Source of the DNA: Pseudomonas brassicacearum
GTDB lineage: Bacteria > Pseudomonadota > Gammaproteobacteria > Pseudomonadales > Pseudomonadaceae
Length of the DNA stretch: 64,000 nt
Direction: 5' to 3'
NCBI RefSeq assembly: GCF_009601685.2
Contig: NZ_CP045701.2
Location: 3,658,001-3,722,000 of the forward strand
The translations under genes were made by a program, and so were the position numbers. This document shows positions 34,523 to 44,009 of this stretch, piece by piece. The notes under the pieces were generated by a model, which worked only from the letters and a program-made list of their open reading frames with translations, searched no databases and was not told the DNA's origin. Each line of letters opens with the position of its first letter. The stretch's first letter is position 1.

Positions 34523-35812
34523 TCAGGCCCGGGCGCCCTGGCTGTCACTCTCTACCCCAGGCGCCGATGCAGCAGTGGCTTGCAGGCTGCGGCCGCGGGT
34601 TTCCGGCAGGCAAAGCGCCGCGATCACCGCCACGCCGTAGGCAATCCCGGCGTCGATGCCAATGGCCGAGCCCAAGGACATGGAATCGCTCATGTGCCCG
34701 ACCAGGAACGGGAACACCGCCGAGAGCACCCGGCCGAAGTTGTAGCAGAACCCCACGCCGGCGCCGCGCACATCCGCCGGGTACAACTCGTTGAAAAACG
34801 CCCCGAGGCTGGCCGGAATACCGGCCGCGAAGAAGCCGAGCGGGAACCCCAGGAACAGCATCTGGGTGTTGCTCAACGGCAGGAACACATAGCACTGCAC
34901 GGTCACCACGCAGCACAGCGCGAACAGCAGGATGTTTTTGCGCCGGCCAATGCGATCGATCAACAGGCCGCTGACCACGCAGCCGCACCAGAAGGCAAAG
35001 ATGATCACCGCCAGGTAGCCGCCGGAGTTGAGCACCGACAGGTTGCGCTCGGTCTTGAGGAAGGTCGGCAGCCACGTCATCACCGCGTGGTAACCGCCGT
35101 GCGCCCCCAACCCCAACAGCCCGCCAAACAAGGTCACGCGCAGCAGCTCAGGGCGAAAGATACCGCCCAGGGATTTGAAGAAACTCTGCGGGATGACATT
35201 TTCCTTTTTCAGGCGCTGGAAACTGTCGGGTTCTTCGACGTTGCGCCGCACCCAAATGATCAGGAACGACGGCAGCAGGCCCACGATGAACATCACCCGC
35301 CAGGCCATGTCTTGCGGCACAAAGGAGTAGATCAGCGTGAAGACGCCGACCGCCAGCCCCCAACCCACCGCCCAGGCGCTTTGTACCGTGCCCATGACCT
35401 TGCCGCGGTACTTGGGGTTGATGGTCTCGGCCATCAGCACCGCACCGGCGGCCCATTCGCCGCCAATCCCGAAGCCCTGCAGCGCCTTGACGATCAACAG
35501 CGAGTGGAAACCGGTGACGAACGCCGACAGGAAGGTAAAGAACGAAAACCACAGGATCATCCACTGCAGCGTACGCACCCGACCGTAGCGGTCCGACAGC
35601 GTGCCGCCGACCCAACCGCCAAGGGCCGAAGTGACCAGGGTCACGCCGCTGACCAGCCCGGCATCGCCCTTGGTCAGGGCGAACGCGGCGATCAGCGCCG
35701 GTATCGCCAGGCCGAACATCTGTACTTCCAGGGCGTCGAGCGACCATCCGCCGAAACAGGCCCAAAACGTTTTACGCTCCCGCGCAGTGACTTGGCGATA
35801 CCAACTGAACAT
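34523..35812 (-). CDS. MFS transporter of the organic-acid:proton symporter type
   Basis: This 429-residue protein has twelve predicted helices, the MFS motif GGTLSDRYGRVRTLQ near residue 70 and its repeat LLIDRIGRRKN near 280. GFGIGGEWAAGAVLMAE is typical of the metabolite:H+ symporter branch that imports aromatic and dicarboxylic acids. AAGGAT lies before the ATG. It is flanked by a GntR regulator upstream and an amidohydrolase downstream in the same direction, forming a small uptake and catabolism operon. Confidence 0.92.
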   Translation of the reverse strand: MFSWYRQVTARERKTFWACFGGWSLDALEVQMFGLAIPALIAAFALTKGDAGLVSGVTLVTSALGGWVGGTLSDRYGRVRTLQWMILWFSFFTFLSAFVTGFHSLLIVKALQGFGIGGEWAAGAVLMAETINPKYRGKVMGTVQSAWAVGWGLAVGVFTLIYSFVPQDMAWRVMFIVGLLPSFLIIWVRRNVEEPDSFQRLKKENVIPQSFFKSLGGIFRPELLRVTLFGGLLGLGAHGGYHAVMTWLPTFLKTERNLSVLNSGGYLAVIIFAFWCGCVVSGLLIDRIGRRKNILLFALCCVVTVQCYVFLPLSNTQMLFLGFPLGFFAAGIPASLGAFFNELYPADVRGAGVGFCYNFGRVLSAVFPFLVGHMSDSMSLGSAIGIDAGIAYGVAVIAALCLPETRGRSLQATAASAPGVESDSQGARA

Positions 35813-35934
35813 GATTTTTATCCTTATAGGTGGAACGAAAGGCAGCCGAGAGCGAACCGCGCCGCTACAGGGCCAGTCATGGCAAACAAAACGATAAGGG
35901 CTGCGGCGACCGACTCGCCGCTAGCCAGGTAGGG

Positions 35935-36666
35935 TCAGCGGATTTCCACGCGGTAGCGGAAATGCTCGGCATGCCCGCGCGAACGTCGCCACTCCAGGGG
36001 ATTGCCGGCGTAGTCGCGCGCCAGACGCTCGATCACCACCACCGGGCTGTTGACCGGCACCTGCAGCAGTCGCGCGTGGACTTCATTCACCGACTCGGCG
36101 GTGAGGGTTTCTTCGGCATAGGCGACCACCTGAGCGCAGGTTTCTTCATAGATGGGATAAAGCAGCGGCCCTTTTTGACTCAGGTCGATTTCGAGCAACG
36201 GTTGGAAACGGCTGCGGGGCAACCAGATTTCTTCGGCGAGCACCGGCTCCACTTCCAGCAGACGCACCCGCACGATGCGAATCACCGGCGCATCCATCGG
36301 CAACCCCAGTGCCTGGGCCACCGCCGAAGGCGCGGCCACCGGTTCCACGGACAAGATCCGGCTCTCGGGAACCCGGCGTTCGCCCGAAGCGCTTTGAAAG
36401 CGGAAAAAACGGAACAGCGACGATTGAAATTGCGGTCGGCGAATAAAGGTGCCGCGCCCCTGCTGACGCTCCAGGACGCCCTCGCTGACCAACGCATCGA
36501 TGGCCTTGCGCACCGTGCCGGTAGACAACTGGTATTCGGCTGACAGTGCCGCCTCAGTAGGAATCGCCTCCCCTGGACGCCAGCGGTTATTGGCGATCTG
36601 TTCAGCCAATTGGTCGCGTAAACGTTGATAAAGCGGTAGGCGGGTATCACTGGCAAGAGATTTCAT
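35935..36666 (-). CDS. GntR/HutC-family transcriptional regulator
   Basis: This 243-residue protein has the GntR winged helix at residues 10-75 (PLYQRLRDQLAEQIANNRWRPGEAIPTEAALSAEYQLS) and an UTRA ligand-binding domain (residues 95-235), which defines the HutC subfamily. It is followed 122 bases later by the MFS gene, which it probably represses until the substrate appears. A perfect 12-bp palindrome at 36692-36703 in its own promoter suggests autoregulation. Confidence 0.93.
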   Translation of the reverse strand: MKSLASDTRLPLYQRLRDQLAEQIANNRWRPGEAIPTEAALSAEYQLSTGTVRKAIDALVSEGVLERQQGRGTFIRRPQFQSSLFRFFRFQSASGERRVPESRILSVEPVAAPSAVAQALGLPMDAPVIRIVRVRLLEVEPVLAEEIWLPRSRFQPLLEIDLSQKGPLLYPIYEETCAQVVAYAEETLTAESVNEVHARLLQVPVNSPVVVIERLARDYAGNPLEWRRSRGHAEHFRYRVEIR

Positions 36667-36691
36667 CGACCTTATTCACCTTGTTATCTAG

Positions 36692-36703
36692 TCATATATA
36701 TGA
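36692..36703. promoter_or_regulatory. perfect palindrome TCATATATATGA, candidate GntR operator
   Basis: The 12-base palindrome lies 26 bases upstream of the GntR start. HutC-type regulators bind short AT-rich palindromes in this position, so it is a good candidate for autoregulation. Confidence 0.55.
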
Positions 36704-36755
36704 ATATGGACGCGAGTATTTGCTCAAGGTTGGCAGATTGTCAAGAATGCCCGGG

Positions 36756-38114
36756 CTAGCTGGCTGACGAATGGCCGGCGGCAACGGTGGCAAGCGGTAG
36801 CCAGACCCGCACCTCGAACCCCTCCTGCCGGTCTTTTGCCGGGGACAACAGTTCGATTCGCCCATCGATCCCCTGCACGATCGTCTTGACGATCGCCAAC
36901 CCCAATCCCGACCCACTGGTTTCGCTCTGGCCGCGCACGAAACGCTCGGTCAGCCGCTGCAGGACGGCCACCGGCACCACCGCTCCGGCATTGATCACCC
37001 GCAGTAGCGCCTGGCCCGTAAGGGTGACTTCGATGGGTTGATCCTTTGCGCCGTACTTCAATGCATTTTCGATCAGATTGCGCAACAGAATGCCGAAGGC
37101 GTCCGGGTCGACGGTCGAATACACATGGGCCTGGGCAGGAAGTTGCAGCGTGATCTGGCGAGGGCTGTTGCGTCGCCACTCATCCACCACGTGAGCCAAC
37201 AATGGAACCAGGTCCTGGGGCGTTTGCGAGAGCAGCCCGCCCCCTTCGGCCTTGGCCAATTGCATGAGTTTTTCCGATAACCGGGCCAATTCGCGCAAAG
37301 CGCTTTCGATCTTTTTCGCACGCAACCGCAACGGACCTTCAGGAGCCTCCTGATACAGCCGCTGGACCTGCGCCAATGTCGCGGCCAAGGGTGTACGCAG
37401 CTCATGCGCGCTATTGGCGGTGAAGCTGCGTTCGGCCTCCAGGGCCTTGCGCAAGCGTTCCAGCAGGCGGTTGACCGCATCGGCCAATGGGTTGATTTCT
37501 GCCGGCAGGCGCGACACCTTGATCGGCGACAGATCACCCACGCCACGGGCCTCCACGGCATACCGATAGGCCAGCACACTTCTCAGACTCATGCGCACCA
37601 ATAGCCAGGTCCCCAACAGGCTGATGGGGGCCAGCGCCAACAACGGCCACAACAGGGCAAACAAGGCTTGCCGTGCGGCCTCGCGGCGATTGCGCAGCGG
37701 CTCGGCGACTTCGATGAATACCGTCTCGCGCAGCGCACTGGCGCCATACAGACGGTACTTTCCAGTCGTGGAGAAACCTTCAATCGGATGTTTGCTGAAG
37801 ATCCTCGGGTTGGCATCGTGGGACTGCATCAGGACCTTGCCCCCGGCATCGCGAACCAGATAGGTCAGGTACTCCTTGTGCATCTTCAAGGTGGCAACCT
37901 GTTGCGCCTCGGCAGGATTTTCCCGGTTGCTGATTTCCAGCACGGCCAGGGGCAGGATGCGTTGGGCAGTCTCCTCCAGTGCGCTGTCAAAGGCCTCGTT
38001 CAACTCATGTCGTACCCCGCGCCAAGCGCCGACCGTCGCCACCAGCCAGAGCAATGTCATGCCCAGCGTCAGTCCCAGGCCGAGACGCTTTTGCAGGCTG
38101 AAAGTCGTCTTCAT
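36756..38114 (-). CDS. membrane sensor histidine kinase of an OmpR-type system
   Basis: This 452-residue kinase has helices at residues 10-32 and 150-174 that bound a periplasmic domain of about 115 residues, then a HAMP-like linker, His237 in ANSAHELRTPLA, and the ATP domain with NLIENALKYGA, and GSGLGLAIVKTIV. The ATG at 38114 overlaps the regulator stop by four bases; the longer frame continuing upstream is only the regulator gene in another frame. It probably controls the divergent PepSY-flavoreductase operon, as such arrangements are common. Confidence 0.93.
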   Translation of the reverse strand: MKTTFSLQKRLGLGLTLGMTLLWLVATVGAWRGVRHELNEAFDSALEETAQRILPLAVLEISNRENPAEAQQVATLKMHKEYLTYLVRDAGGKVLMQSHDANPRIFSKHPIEGFSTTGKYRLYGASALRETVFIEVAEPLRNRREAARQALFALLWPLLALAPISLLGTWLLVRMSLRSVLAYRYAVEARGVGDLSPIKVSRLPAEINPLADAVNRLLERLRKALEAERSFTANSAHELRTPLAATLAQVQRLYQEAPEGPLRLRAKKIESALRELARLSEKLMQLAKAEGGGLLSQTPQDLVPLLAHVVDEWRRNSPRQITLQLPAQAHVYSTVDPDAFGILLRNLIENALKYGAKDQPIEVTLTGQALLRVINAGAVVPVAVLQRLTERFVRGQSETSGSGLGLAIVKTIVQGIDGRIELLSPAKDRQEGFEVRVWLPLATVAAGHSSAS

Positions 38115-38770
38115 GCCGACACCATCCGGTACCCCATGCCCCGCACCGTCTCGATCAGGTCGCGCCCCAGTTTCTTGCGCAATCGACTGATATAGACCTC
38201 GATCGTATTGCTCTCGATTTCGGCGCCGAAGGCATACAACCGCTCCTCGAGTTGCCCCTTGGACAGCAGCGCGCCGGGACGCTGGATGAACGCCTCCAAC
38301 AGCGCCCATTCCCGGGCAGTGAGGTCCACGGCCATGCCAGCCCGATGCAAGGTACGGGCACTCATGTCGATGTGCAGCTCACCGAGCCTGATCTGGGGAT
38401 TGGGGTTGCCGCTGTAACGGCGGGCCACCGCTGCCACACGGGCCGACAGTTCAAACAGATCGAAGGGTTTGACCAGGTAATCGTCGGCGCCGGCATTGAG
38501 GCCGGCGATTCGATCAGATATCTGGTCCTGGGCCGTCAGGATGATCACCGCGGTCACGTCACCTGCGCTGCGCCGCTGACGCAGGAAGTCCAGCCCTCGG
38601 CCGTCCGGCAACATCAAGTCAAGCAGGATCAGGTCATAAGCGGTCGTGCTCACGCTACTGCGTGCATGGGCAAGGTTGTGCACCCAATCAACGGCATGGC
38701 CGTCATCGGCGATCTGCTCGCGCACCGCCTCCCCCAACCTTGGCGAGTCCTCAACCAATAAAACCCGCAT
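38111..38770 (-). CDS. OmpR/PhoB-family response regulator
   Basis: This 219-residue regulator has the receiver Asp51 in LILLDLMLP, Lys101 in LVKPF and a C-terminal winged helix (LTAREWALLEAF...TIEVYISRLRKKL). It resembles the QseB/PmrA group. AGGAG lies 7 bases before the ATG. It is divergent from the PepSY gene 132 bases away, and is coupled to the kinase gene that follows. Control of the 38902-42948 operon is inferred from this arrangement. Confidence 0.93.
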   Translation of the reverse strand: MRVLLVEDSPRLGEAVREQIADDGHAVDWVHNLAHARSSVSTTAYDLILLDLMLPDGRGLDFLRQRRSAGDVTAVIILTAQDQISDRIAGLNAGADDYLVKPFDLFELSARVAAVARRYSGNPNPQIRLGELHIDMSARTLHRAGMAVDLTAREWALLEAFIQRPGALLSKGQLEERLYAFGAEIESNTIEVYISRLRKKLGRDLIETVRGMGYRMVSA

Positions 38771-38901
38771 CGGGCAGCTCCTGTGATCGTGGTTGTGCCG
38801 CACCTTAGCGGCCTTACCTGACGTGAATCTGAAGATTCAGCTGGCTGTCAGGAATGCACCGTAGGGTATGCCCACAACGAAACCCCGGCAGGAGACAGAT
38901 C

Positions 38902-39231
38902 ATGAAATCAGGTTTTATTGCCAGCACTGCGCTGATAAGTGTGCTGGCCAACGGTCACGCCTTGGCCGATGACGACTGCAGCGAACCGGTCAACGACTGG
39001 CAGCCACGGGAAACCCTGCGCCTGCAGGTGCAACAGCGATACGGCTGGACGGTGCAGCGCATCAAGGTCGACGACGGCTGCTACAAGCTCAAGGGCTTGG
39101 ACCGCCAGGGCAATGTCATCGAAGCCCGCTACGCACCGGCGTCGCTGCACCTGCGCAAACTCGAGGTCTACTTCCGGGACGATGACGATGCCACCGCCTA
39201 CCTCACCCCAGCCCCAGCCCCCGCACCGTGA
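38902..39231 (+). CDS. periplasmic PepSY-domain protein
   Basis: This 109-residue protein has a signal peptide (cleavage after ALA near residue 22) and a PepSY-like domain: RLQVQQRYGWTVQRIKVDDGCYKLKGLDRQGNVIEARY. Two Cys residues may pair. The C-terminus is a short Pro-Ala tail. AGGAGACAGATC precedes the ATG. PepSY proteins accompany redox and metal systems regulated by two-component pairs; here it starts the operon divergent from one. Confidence 0.82.
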   Translation: MKSGFIASTALISVLANGHALADDDCSEPVNDWQPRETLRLQVQQRYGWTVQRIKVDDGCYKLKGLDRQGNVIEARYAPASLHLRKLEVYFRDDDDATAYLTPAPAPAP

Positions 39232-39316
39232 CATTTCGACGCGTTGGCCCTGCCGTTCAGGTTGCTGTCAGCAAGCAGGTCCAGGCTCTCGCCCCAACGA
39301 TCAAAAGGACAACCCC

Positions 39317-39787
39317 ATGAAAAAAATCATCGCTGCAACCTGCCTCGTCGGCGCCATCGCCTTGCCGGGGCTGGCTCAAGCCCGTGAAATAACCCTCACC
39401 ACCCAGCTCAAGCGCTACAGCGGCAACGATGCGTACCTGGCGATCTACGTCACCGATGCCAGCGGCCAGTATCAGAAAACCCTCTGGGTGGCCGGCAAAA
39501 AGGCCAAGTACTACAAGCACCTGGCCGACTGGGCCCGTGGAAGCAAGATGAGCCCGAGCGAGTACGACGGCGTCAGCGGCGCCAGCGTTGGCAGCGGCGA
39601 CACACTCAAAGTCAGCGTCGAGCTGGCTGACACCCTGATCGATGCCGGGTATCAGATCCGTATCGATAGCGCCGTCGAGGATAAGCGTGATGCCCGGGCC
39701 GACGTCAGCGTGGCCCTGACTTCGCAAGGCGCAGGCAAGCCAGTGGCGGGCAATACCTTCGTCCAATCCTTTACCTACGATCTGTAG
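39317..39787 (+). CDS. DUF2271 periplasmic protein
   Basis: This 156-residue protein has a signal peptide ending AQA near residue 22 and the DUF2271 pattern TTQLKRYSGNDAYLAIYVTDASGQYQKTLWVAGKKAKYYKHL. The GSGDTLKVSVELADTLIDAGYQIRIDSAVEDKRDA stretch suggests a beta-sandwich. DUF2271 proteins are regularly found beside PepSY membrane flavoproteins and ApbE, as here. The exact role is unknown; an acceptor or FMN-bearing partner in envelope electron transfer is possible. Confidence 0.82.
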   Translation: MKKIIAATCLVGAIALPGLAQAREITLTTQLKRYSGNDAYLAIYVTDASGQYQKTLWVAGKKAKYYKHLADWARGSKMSPSEYDGVSGASVGSGDTLKVSVELADTLIDAGYQIRIDSAVEDKRDARADVSVALTSQGAGKPVAGNTFVQSFTYDL

Positions 39788-39812
39788 CACCTGCCATCTG
39801 CGGAGGCCGAAC

Positions 39813-41993
39813 ATGCTTCGCCAGCTCCACGCCCTGCCCGGTTTGATTGCCGCCCTATTGGTCATGCTATTGGCCATCAGCGGCGCGACATTGTCTGTCG
39901 ATCCGGCCCTCGAACGCCTGAACAATACGTCCACTGCGGTCGGGCAGGTCAATGTCGCCCAGTTGGCCGGACGCGTCGCCGAGCACTTTCCAGCGGTGGA
40001 GCAGATCCAGCGTACGGCGTCCGGCACGGTCATCGTCTACTACAACCGTGACGGCCAGGTCGGCGCCGACGAGGTCGACCCGTTGACCGGTCAAGGCTTG
40101 GCACCGTACGAGCCCGGCGCCTTCTCGCGCTGGATGAAAGACCTGCACCGCTCGCTATTCCTCGGGACACCGGGCCATGGGGTCGCGGGTGCCGGCGCGC
40201 TGGTCATGCTGATGCTCTTGGTGTCCGGGGCACTGTTGCTGGTCCGGCGTGTCGGCGGCTGGCGCAACCTGCTGCGTCCACTGCGGGGCAACTTCAGCCA
40301 GCGTTGGCATGCTGAGCTCGGTCGCCTGGCGTTATGGGGGCTGCTGTTGTCGGCCTTGAGCGGTCTCTATCTGTGCGCCGTGACGTTCGACTTCATCGCC
40401 GACGGCAGCCAGGTCGAGCCCGCCTTTCCCGACAGCGTCAGCTCCGCCCCGGCCTTGCCGGTGGCGAACCTGCACGCTTTGGCCTCAATCGATCTGAATG
40501 ACCTGCGCGAGCTTGTCTACCCCAGCCCCAATAACCCGCAAGACGTGTTTTCCCTGCGCACGGCCCAGGGTGACGGTTATGTGGACCCGGCCAGCGGCAC
40601 CCTGCTGTCCTATCAAGCCCATGACGGGATGCACACCGTCTACGAATGGATCTATCGATTGCACACCGGTGAAGGACTGTGGTGGCTCGGCCTGTTGCTC
40701 GGCCTTAGTGCACTCTGCGTACCCGTGATGAGCATCACCGGCATCCTGATGTGGTGGCGTCGCCGCAAAGCCGCGCCGAACATCCATCATGACAGCAGCG
40801 CGCAATCGGCCGACACCGTGATCCTGGTAGGCAGCGAAACCAACAGCACCTGGGGCTTTGCCAACACATTGCATGAAGCCTTGCATCAAGCCGGTCACCG
40901 CGTTCACAGCGCGCCAATGAATCAATACGCCAACGCCTGCATCAACGCGCAACGGGTGTTCATCCTCACCGCAACCCACGGTGACGGCAACGCCCCGGCT
41001 TCGGCTTCGCAGTTCCTTGCCCGGCTGGCCAGCAACGGCCTGAAACCCGGCCAGGCGTTTGCCGTGCTGGGCTTTGGTGATCGACAGTTTTCCCGGTTCT
41101 GTCAGTTTGCCCACCAGGTGCAGGACGCCTTGTTGCAGGCCGGCGGCACGCCGTTGATCGGCCTGGAAACCATCAACCGCCAGTCTGCCCAGGAGTTTGC
41201 TCGCTGGGGCCACGCCGTGGGTGAAGTGCTGGGGCATGAGCTGACGCTGGTCCACACCGCGCAGCCGCCACGCACCCATCAACTGATCCTGGCCGAGCGC
41301 ATTGTCTACGGTGAACAGGCCGACGCTCCCACCCACGTATTGCGTTTCAAAGCTTCAGGGACATTACCCACCTTTGAAGCCGGTGATTTGGTCGGCATCC
41401 TGCCGCCCGGCAACCCCATCCCGCGTTTCTATTCCCTGGCCAGCAGCTCACAGGACGGCGTGCTGGAGATCTGCGTACGCAAGCACAAGGGTGGCGTGTG
41501 CTCGTCATTTCTTCACAGCTTGGACATCGCGGCCCCCATCGAAGCCTTTATCCAACCGAACCCACAATTTCGCCCGGCATCGGGCGCTCATCCGGTGATC
41601 CTGATCGGCGCCGGCACCGGCATCGGACCGCTGGCCGGTTTCATCCGCAACAACAAGGCCCACCATCCCATGCACTTGTATTGGGGCGGGCGCAACCCGA
41701 CCTCGGACTTCCTCTACGAAGCCGAACTCAACCATTACCTGGCAGACCGTCGCCTGACGGCATTGCACGCGGCCTTTTCCCAGGTCACGGACCGTTCCTA
41801 CGTGCAAGACCGGCTGATCAGCGACGCCCCTGTGTTACGTCGGCTGATCGAAAAAGGCGCCCAGGTATTGGTGTGCGGCGGTCGCGAGATGGCCAAGGGC
41901 GTGATGCTGGCGCTGGACGAAGTGCTCGCCCCCCTCAACCTGAATGTGCTGACCCTCAAGGCACAGGGACGCTACCGTGAAGATGTCTACTGA
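39813..41993 (+). CDS. PepSY membrane protein fused to flavodoxin and FAD/NAD(P) reductase
   Basis: This 726-residue protein combines an N-terminal PepSY-type membrane part (helices near residues 8-28, 125-145, 170-195 and 290-312) with a flavodoxin domain (VGSETNSTWGFANTL, from about 335) and a CysJ-like reductase end: RFYSLASSS for FAD and LIGAGTGIGPLAGFIR plus LVCGGREMAKGV for NAD(P)H. It should take electrons from cytosolic NAD(P)H to the periplasm, like other PepSY-flavoreductases involved in iron or redox chemistry. It lies inside the operon, 25 bases after the DUF2271 gene and overlapping apbE. Confidence 0.9.
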   Translation: MLRQLHALPGLIAALLVMLLAISGATLSVDPALERLNNTSTAVGQVNVAQLAGRVAEHFPAVEQIQRTASGTVIVYYNRDGQVGADEVDPLTGQGLAPYEPGAFSRWMKDLHRSLFLGTPGHGVAGAGALVMLMLLVSGALLLVRRVGGWRNLLRPLRGNFSQRWHAELGRLALWGLLLSALSGLYLCAVTFDFIADGSQVEPAFPDSVSSAPALPVANLHALASIDLNDLRELVYPSPNNPQDVFSLRTAQGDGYVDPASGTLLSYQAHDGMHTVYEWIYRLHTGEGLWWLGLLLGLSALCVPVMSITGILMWWRRRKAAPNIHHDSSAQSADTVILVGSETNSTWGFANTLHEALHQAGHRVHSAPMNQYANACINAQRVFILTATHGDGNAPASASQFLARLASNGLKPGQAFAVLGFGDRQFSRFCQFAHQVQDALLQAGGTPLIGLETINRQSAQEFARWGHAVGEVLGHELTLVHTAQPPRTHQLILAERIVYGEQADAPTHVLRFKASGTLPTFEAGDLVGILPPGNPIPRFYSLASSSQDGVLEICVRKHKGGVCSSFLHSLDIAAPIEAFIQPNPQFRPASGAHPVILIGAGTGIGPLAGFIRNNKAHHPMHLYWGGRNPTSDFLYEAELNHYLADRRLTALHAAFSQVTDRSYVQDRLISDAPVLRRLIEKGAQVLVCGGREMAKGVMLALDEVLAPLNLNVLTLKAQGRYREDVY

Positions 41994-42948
41994 TTCGCGA
42001 CGCTACAGCCTGAACGGCGAAACCATGGGCACGCGCTACACCGCCCTGTTCCATGCCCAGGGCGAACCCGATGTCCCCGCCATCAGCCACGCCCTGGCCA
42101 GCGCCGTGGCCCGGGTGGACCGGCAAATGTCGACCTGGAAACCCGACTCGGACCTCAATCGCCTCAATGCGGCGCCTTTGCACACCTGGATATCGGTTCC
42201 TGATGAACTGGTCACGGTGCTGGCAGCCGCATTGCGCGTCAATCAGCAGTCCAATGGCGCTTTCGACATCACCGTCGGCGACCCGGTAGACGCCTGGGGG
42301 TTTGGCCCCGGCGAACGGTCCATGACCACTTTCCCCCCCTCGGCGCTCGCGTCGCAAGTCCGGCTATCGACCCGCGGGACACTGATCATTGACCCAAGGC
42401 ATCGGCAAGTGCGCAAACGCGCACCGTTCAAGCTCACGCTGAACGGCATCGCCAAGGGGTTTGGTGTCGATGAACTGGCCCGCTGCCTGGAAAGTTTTGG
42501 CATCACGCGCTACCTGGTGGGCATAGACGGCGAAATGCGTGCCCGTGGGCTTAAACCTGATGCAACACCTTGGGTCGTGGCCATTGAAAAACCCTGTCGG
42601 GGCGCGCGTGAAGTCATGGGTGTGATGGAGCTCAGTGACGCGGCCATCGCCACCTCCGGGGATTACCGGCATTGGGTGGACATCGAGGGCCAGTCCTACA
42701 GCCACACCATGGACCCGAAAACCGGCACGCCGCTGCGTAATCGACTCGCCGCCGTGACCGTGGTGTCATCCTCATGCATGCTCGCCGACGCCTGGGCCAC
42801 GGCGCTGATGGTGCTGGGTGAAACCGAAGGTCCTCGCCTGGCCCAAGAACGCAGGATGGACGCATTGTTCGTCGTGCGCGACGGTTTGCAGCTCAAGGAG
42901 ATATCCATAGTCGGCGGACAGTTGCAGGCCCAGGTTCAAACGCGCTGA
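41983..42948 (+). CDS. apbE: FAD:protein FMN transferase ApbE
   Basis: This 321-residue protein has the ApbE features MGTRYTALFH, the NGIAKGFGVDELARCLES block, VGIDGEMRARG, and ATSGDYRHW with SHTMDPKTG near residue 230. ApbE attaches FMN covalently to Thr or Ser of target flavoproteins in the envelope, using FAD. No signal peptide is evident, so this copy may act in the cytoplasm, or lie on a different branch. I chose ATG 41983; GTG 41977 is also in frame. The 5' end overlaps the flavoreductase gene, whose operon mates may be its targets. Confidence 0.92.
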   Translation: MSTDSRRYSLNGETMGTRYTALFHAQGEPDVPAISHALASAVARVDRQMSTWKPDSDLNRLNAAPLHTWISVPDELVTVLAAALRVNQQSNGAFDITVGDPVDAWGFGPGERSMTTFPPSALASQVRLSTRGTLIIDPRHRQVRKRAPFKLTLNGIAKGFGVDELARCLESFGITRYLVGIDGEMRARGLKPDATPWVVAIEKPCRGAREVMGVMELSDAAIATSGDYRHWVDIEGQSYSHTMDPKTGTPLRNRLAAVTVVSSSCMLADAWATALMVLGETEGPRLAQERRMDALFVVRDGLQLKEISIVGGQLQAQVQTR

Positions 42949-43019
42949 CGCCGACGCTCGGGTGTTGAGGCCTCCAGCAGCGAGGCTACGCCTGTTTTAA
43001 CGGCGCAAGCGCTTGGATT

Positions 43020-44009
43020 TCACTCGATCATCGGCACCTTGGCTGCCCGTTGATAAGGCCCGTACTCGACCGGTACCCACTGGAAGTGCCCGCCCACTGC
43101 ACTGATATGCCCTATCCCCGGAAACGGCAGATGCGCCGCTGCCACCCAGGTCTTGGTAGTGGCCGCGGCATTGAACACCTTGGCCCGGCTCTTGATCGCC
43201 TGTTGATTGTCGACATCAAAACGAATCGACACTTCAGGATGCTCGAACTGCACCGCCAGGTTATGCACCAGGTCCCCCATGAACAGGATGCTCTGGCCTT
43301 GGGAGGTAAAACGGTACGTGGTGCTGCCAGGCGTATGCCCAGGCTCCAGTTCGGCATCGACATCGGGCACCGGCGACTGGCCGCTGGCGAAGGTCTTGAA
43401 GCGGCCGGCTGCCACATAAGGGGCGGTGGAATCCTGAGCGATCTTGAAAAATTCCCGGGCACCGGCCGGCGCCTTCGCCAGCGCCTGGGGATCGAGCCAG
43501 TAATCGGCTTCTGCTTTCGCGGCATAGACTGTAGCGTTGGCAAACAGCGGTTGCTGCTTGTCGTCGACCAGCCCGCAGACGTGATCCAGGTGCAAATGGG
43601 TGAGCAAGATGGCATCGACCTGCTCCGGGCGATAACCGGCGGCCTGCATGTTCGCCGAGAGCATTCCAGCCGTGGCGCCGATGCATTGGCCGGCACCGGT
43701 GTCCACCAGGATCAGCTGCTTGCCGGTATTGACCAGAAAAGCATTGAACGCGGTCTGCACCCCTGGCGTTTCAATCGAGCGACGGGCGAGCAAGGCACGG
43801 ATCTGGCTTTGGCTCAAGCCTTCGAGCAGCTTGGGCGACAGATCGTTGTAGCCATCGAACAGCGCCGTCACTTCGTAGTTGCCCACCGCCAAGCGGTAGT
43901 AACCGGGTACTTGAGTGGCCTGGAGCGGCGCCTGGGCCAGGGCGCCCAGCGATGTCAGCGCCAATGCCAGGCCCGCCCCGCGCAGTGTGCACACCAAAGA
44001 TTGCTTCAT
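43020..44009 (-). CDS. periplasmic MBL-fold metallo-hydrolase
   Basis: This 329-residue protein has a signal peptide ending ALA near residue 25 and the metallo-beta-lactamase fold motif LTHLHLDHVCG near residue 140, with VDTGAGQCIG before it and ELEPGHTPGSTTYRF after it. It resembles Pseudomonas quorum-quenching or arylsulfatase-like hydrolases of the MBL family, but the substrate cannot be named. It is divergent from the AraC-type gene, with 275 bases between them; these carry both promoters and no other gene. Confidence 0.9.
   Translation of the reverse strand: MKQSLVCTLRGAGLALALTSLGALAQAPLQATQVPGYYRLAVGNYEVTALFDGYNDLSPKLLEGLSQSQIRALLARRSIETPGVQTAFNAFLVNTGKQLILVDTGAGQCIGATAGMLSANMQAAGYRPEQVDAILLTHLHLDHVCGLVDDKQQPLFANATVYAAKAEADYWLDPQALAKAPAGAREFFKIAQDSTAPYVAAGRFKTFASGQSPVPDVDAELEPGHTPGSTTYRFTSQGQSILFMGDLVHNLAVQFEHPEVSIRFDVDNQQAIKSRAKVFNAAATTKTWVAAAHLPFPGIGHISAVGGHFQWVPVEYGPYQRAAKVPMIE

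Noticed and set aside
34580..35932. 450-codon antisense frame over the MFS gene
   Set aside because: It lies entirely opposite a twelve-helix transporter and has no family features.
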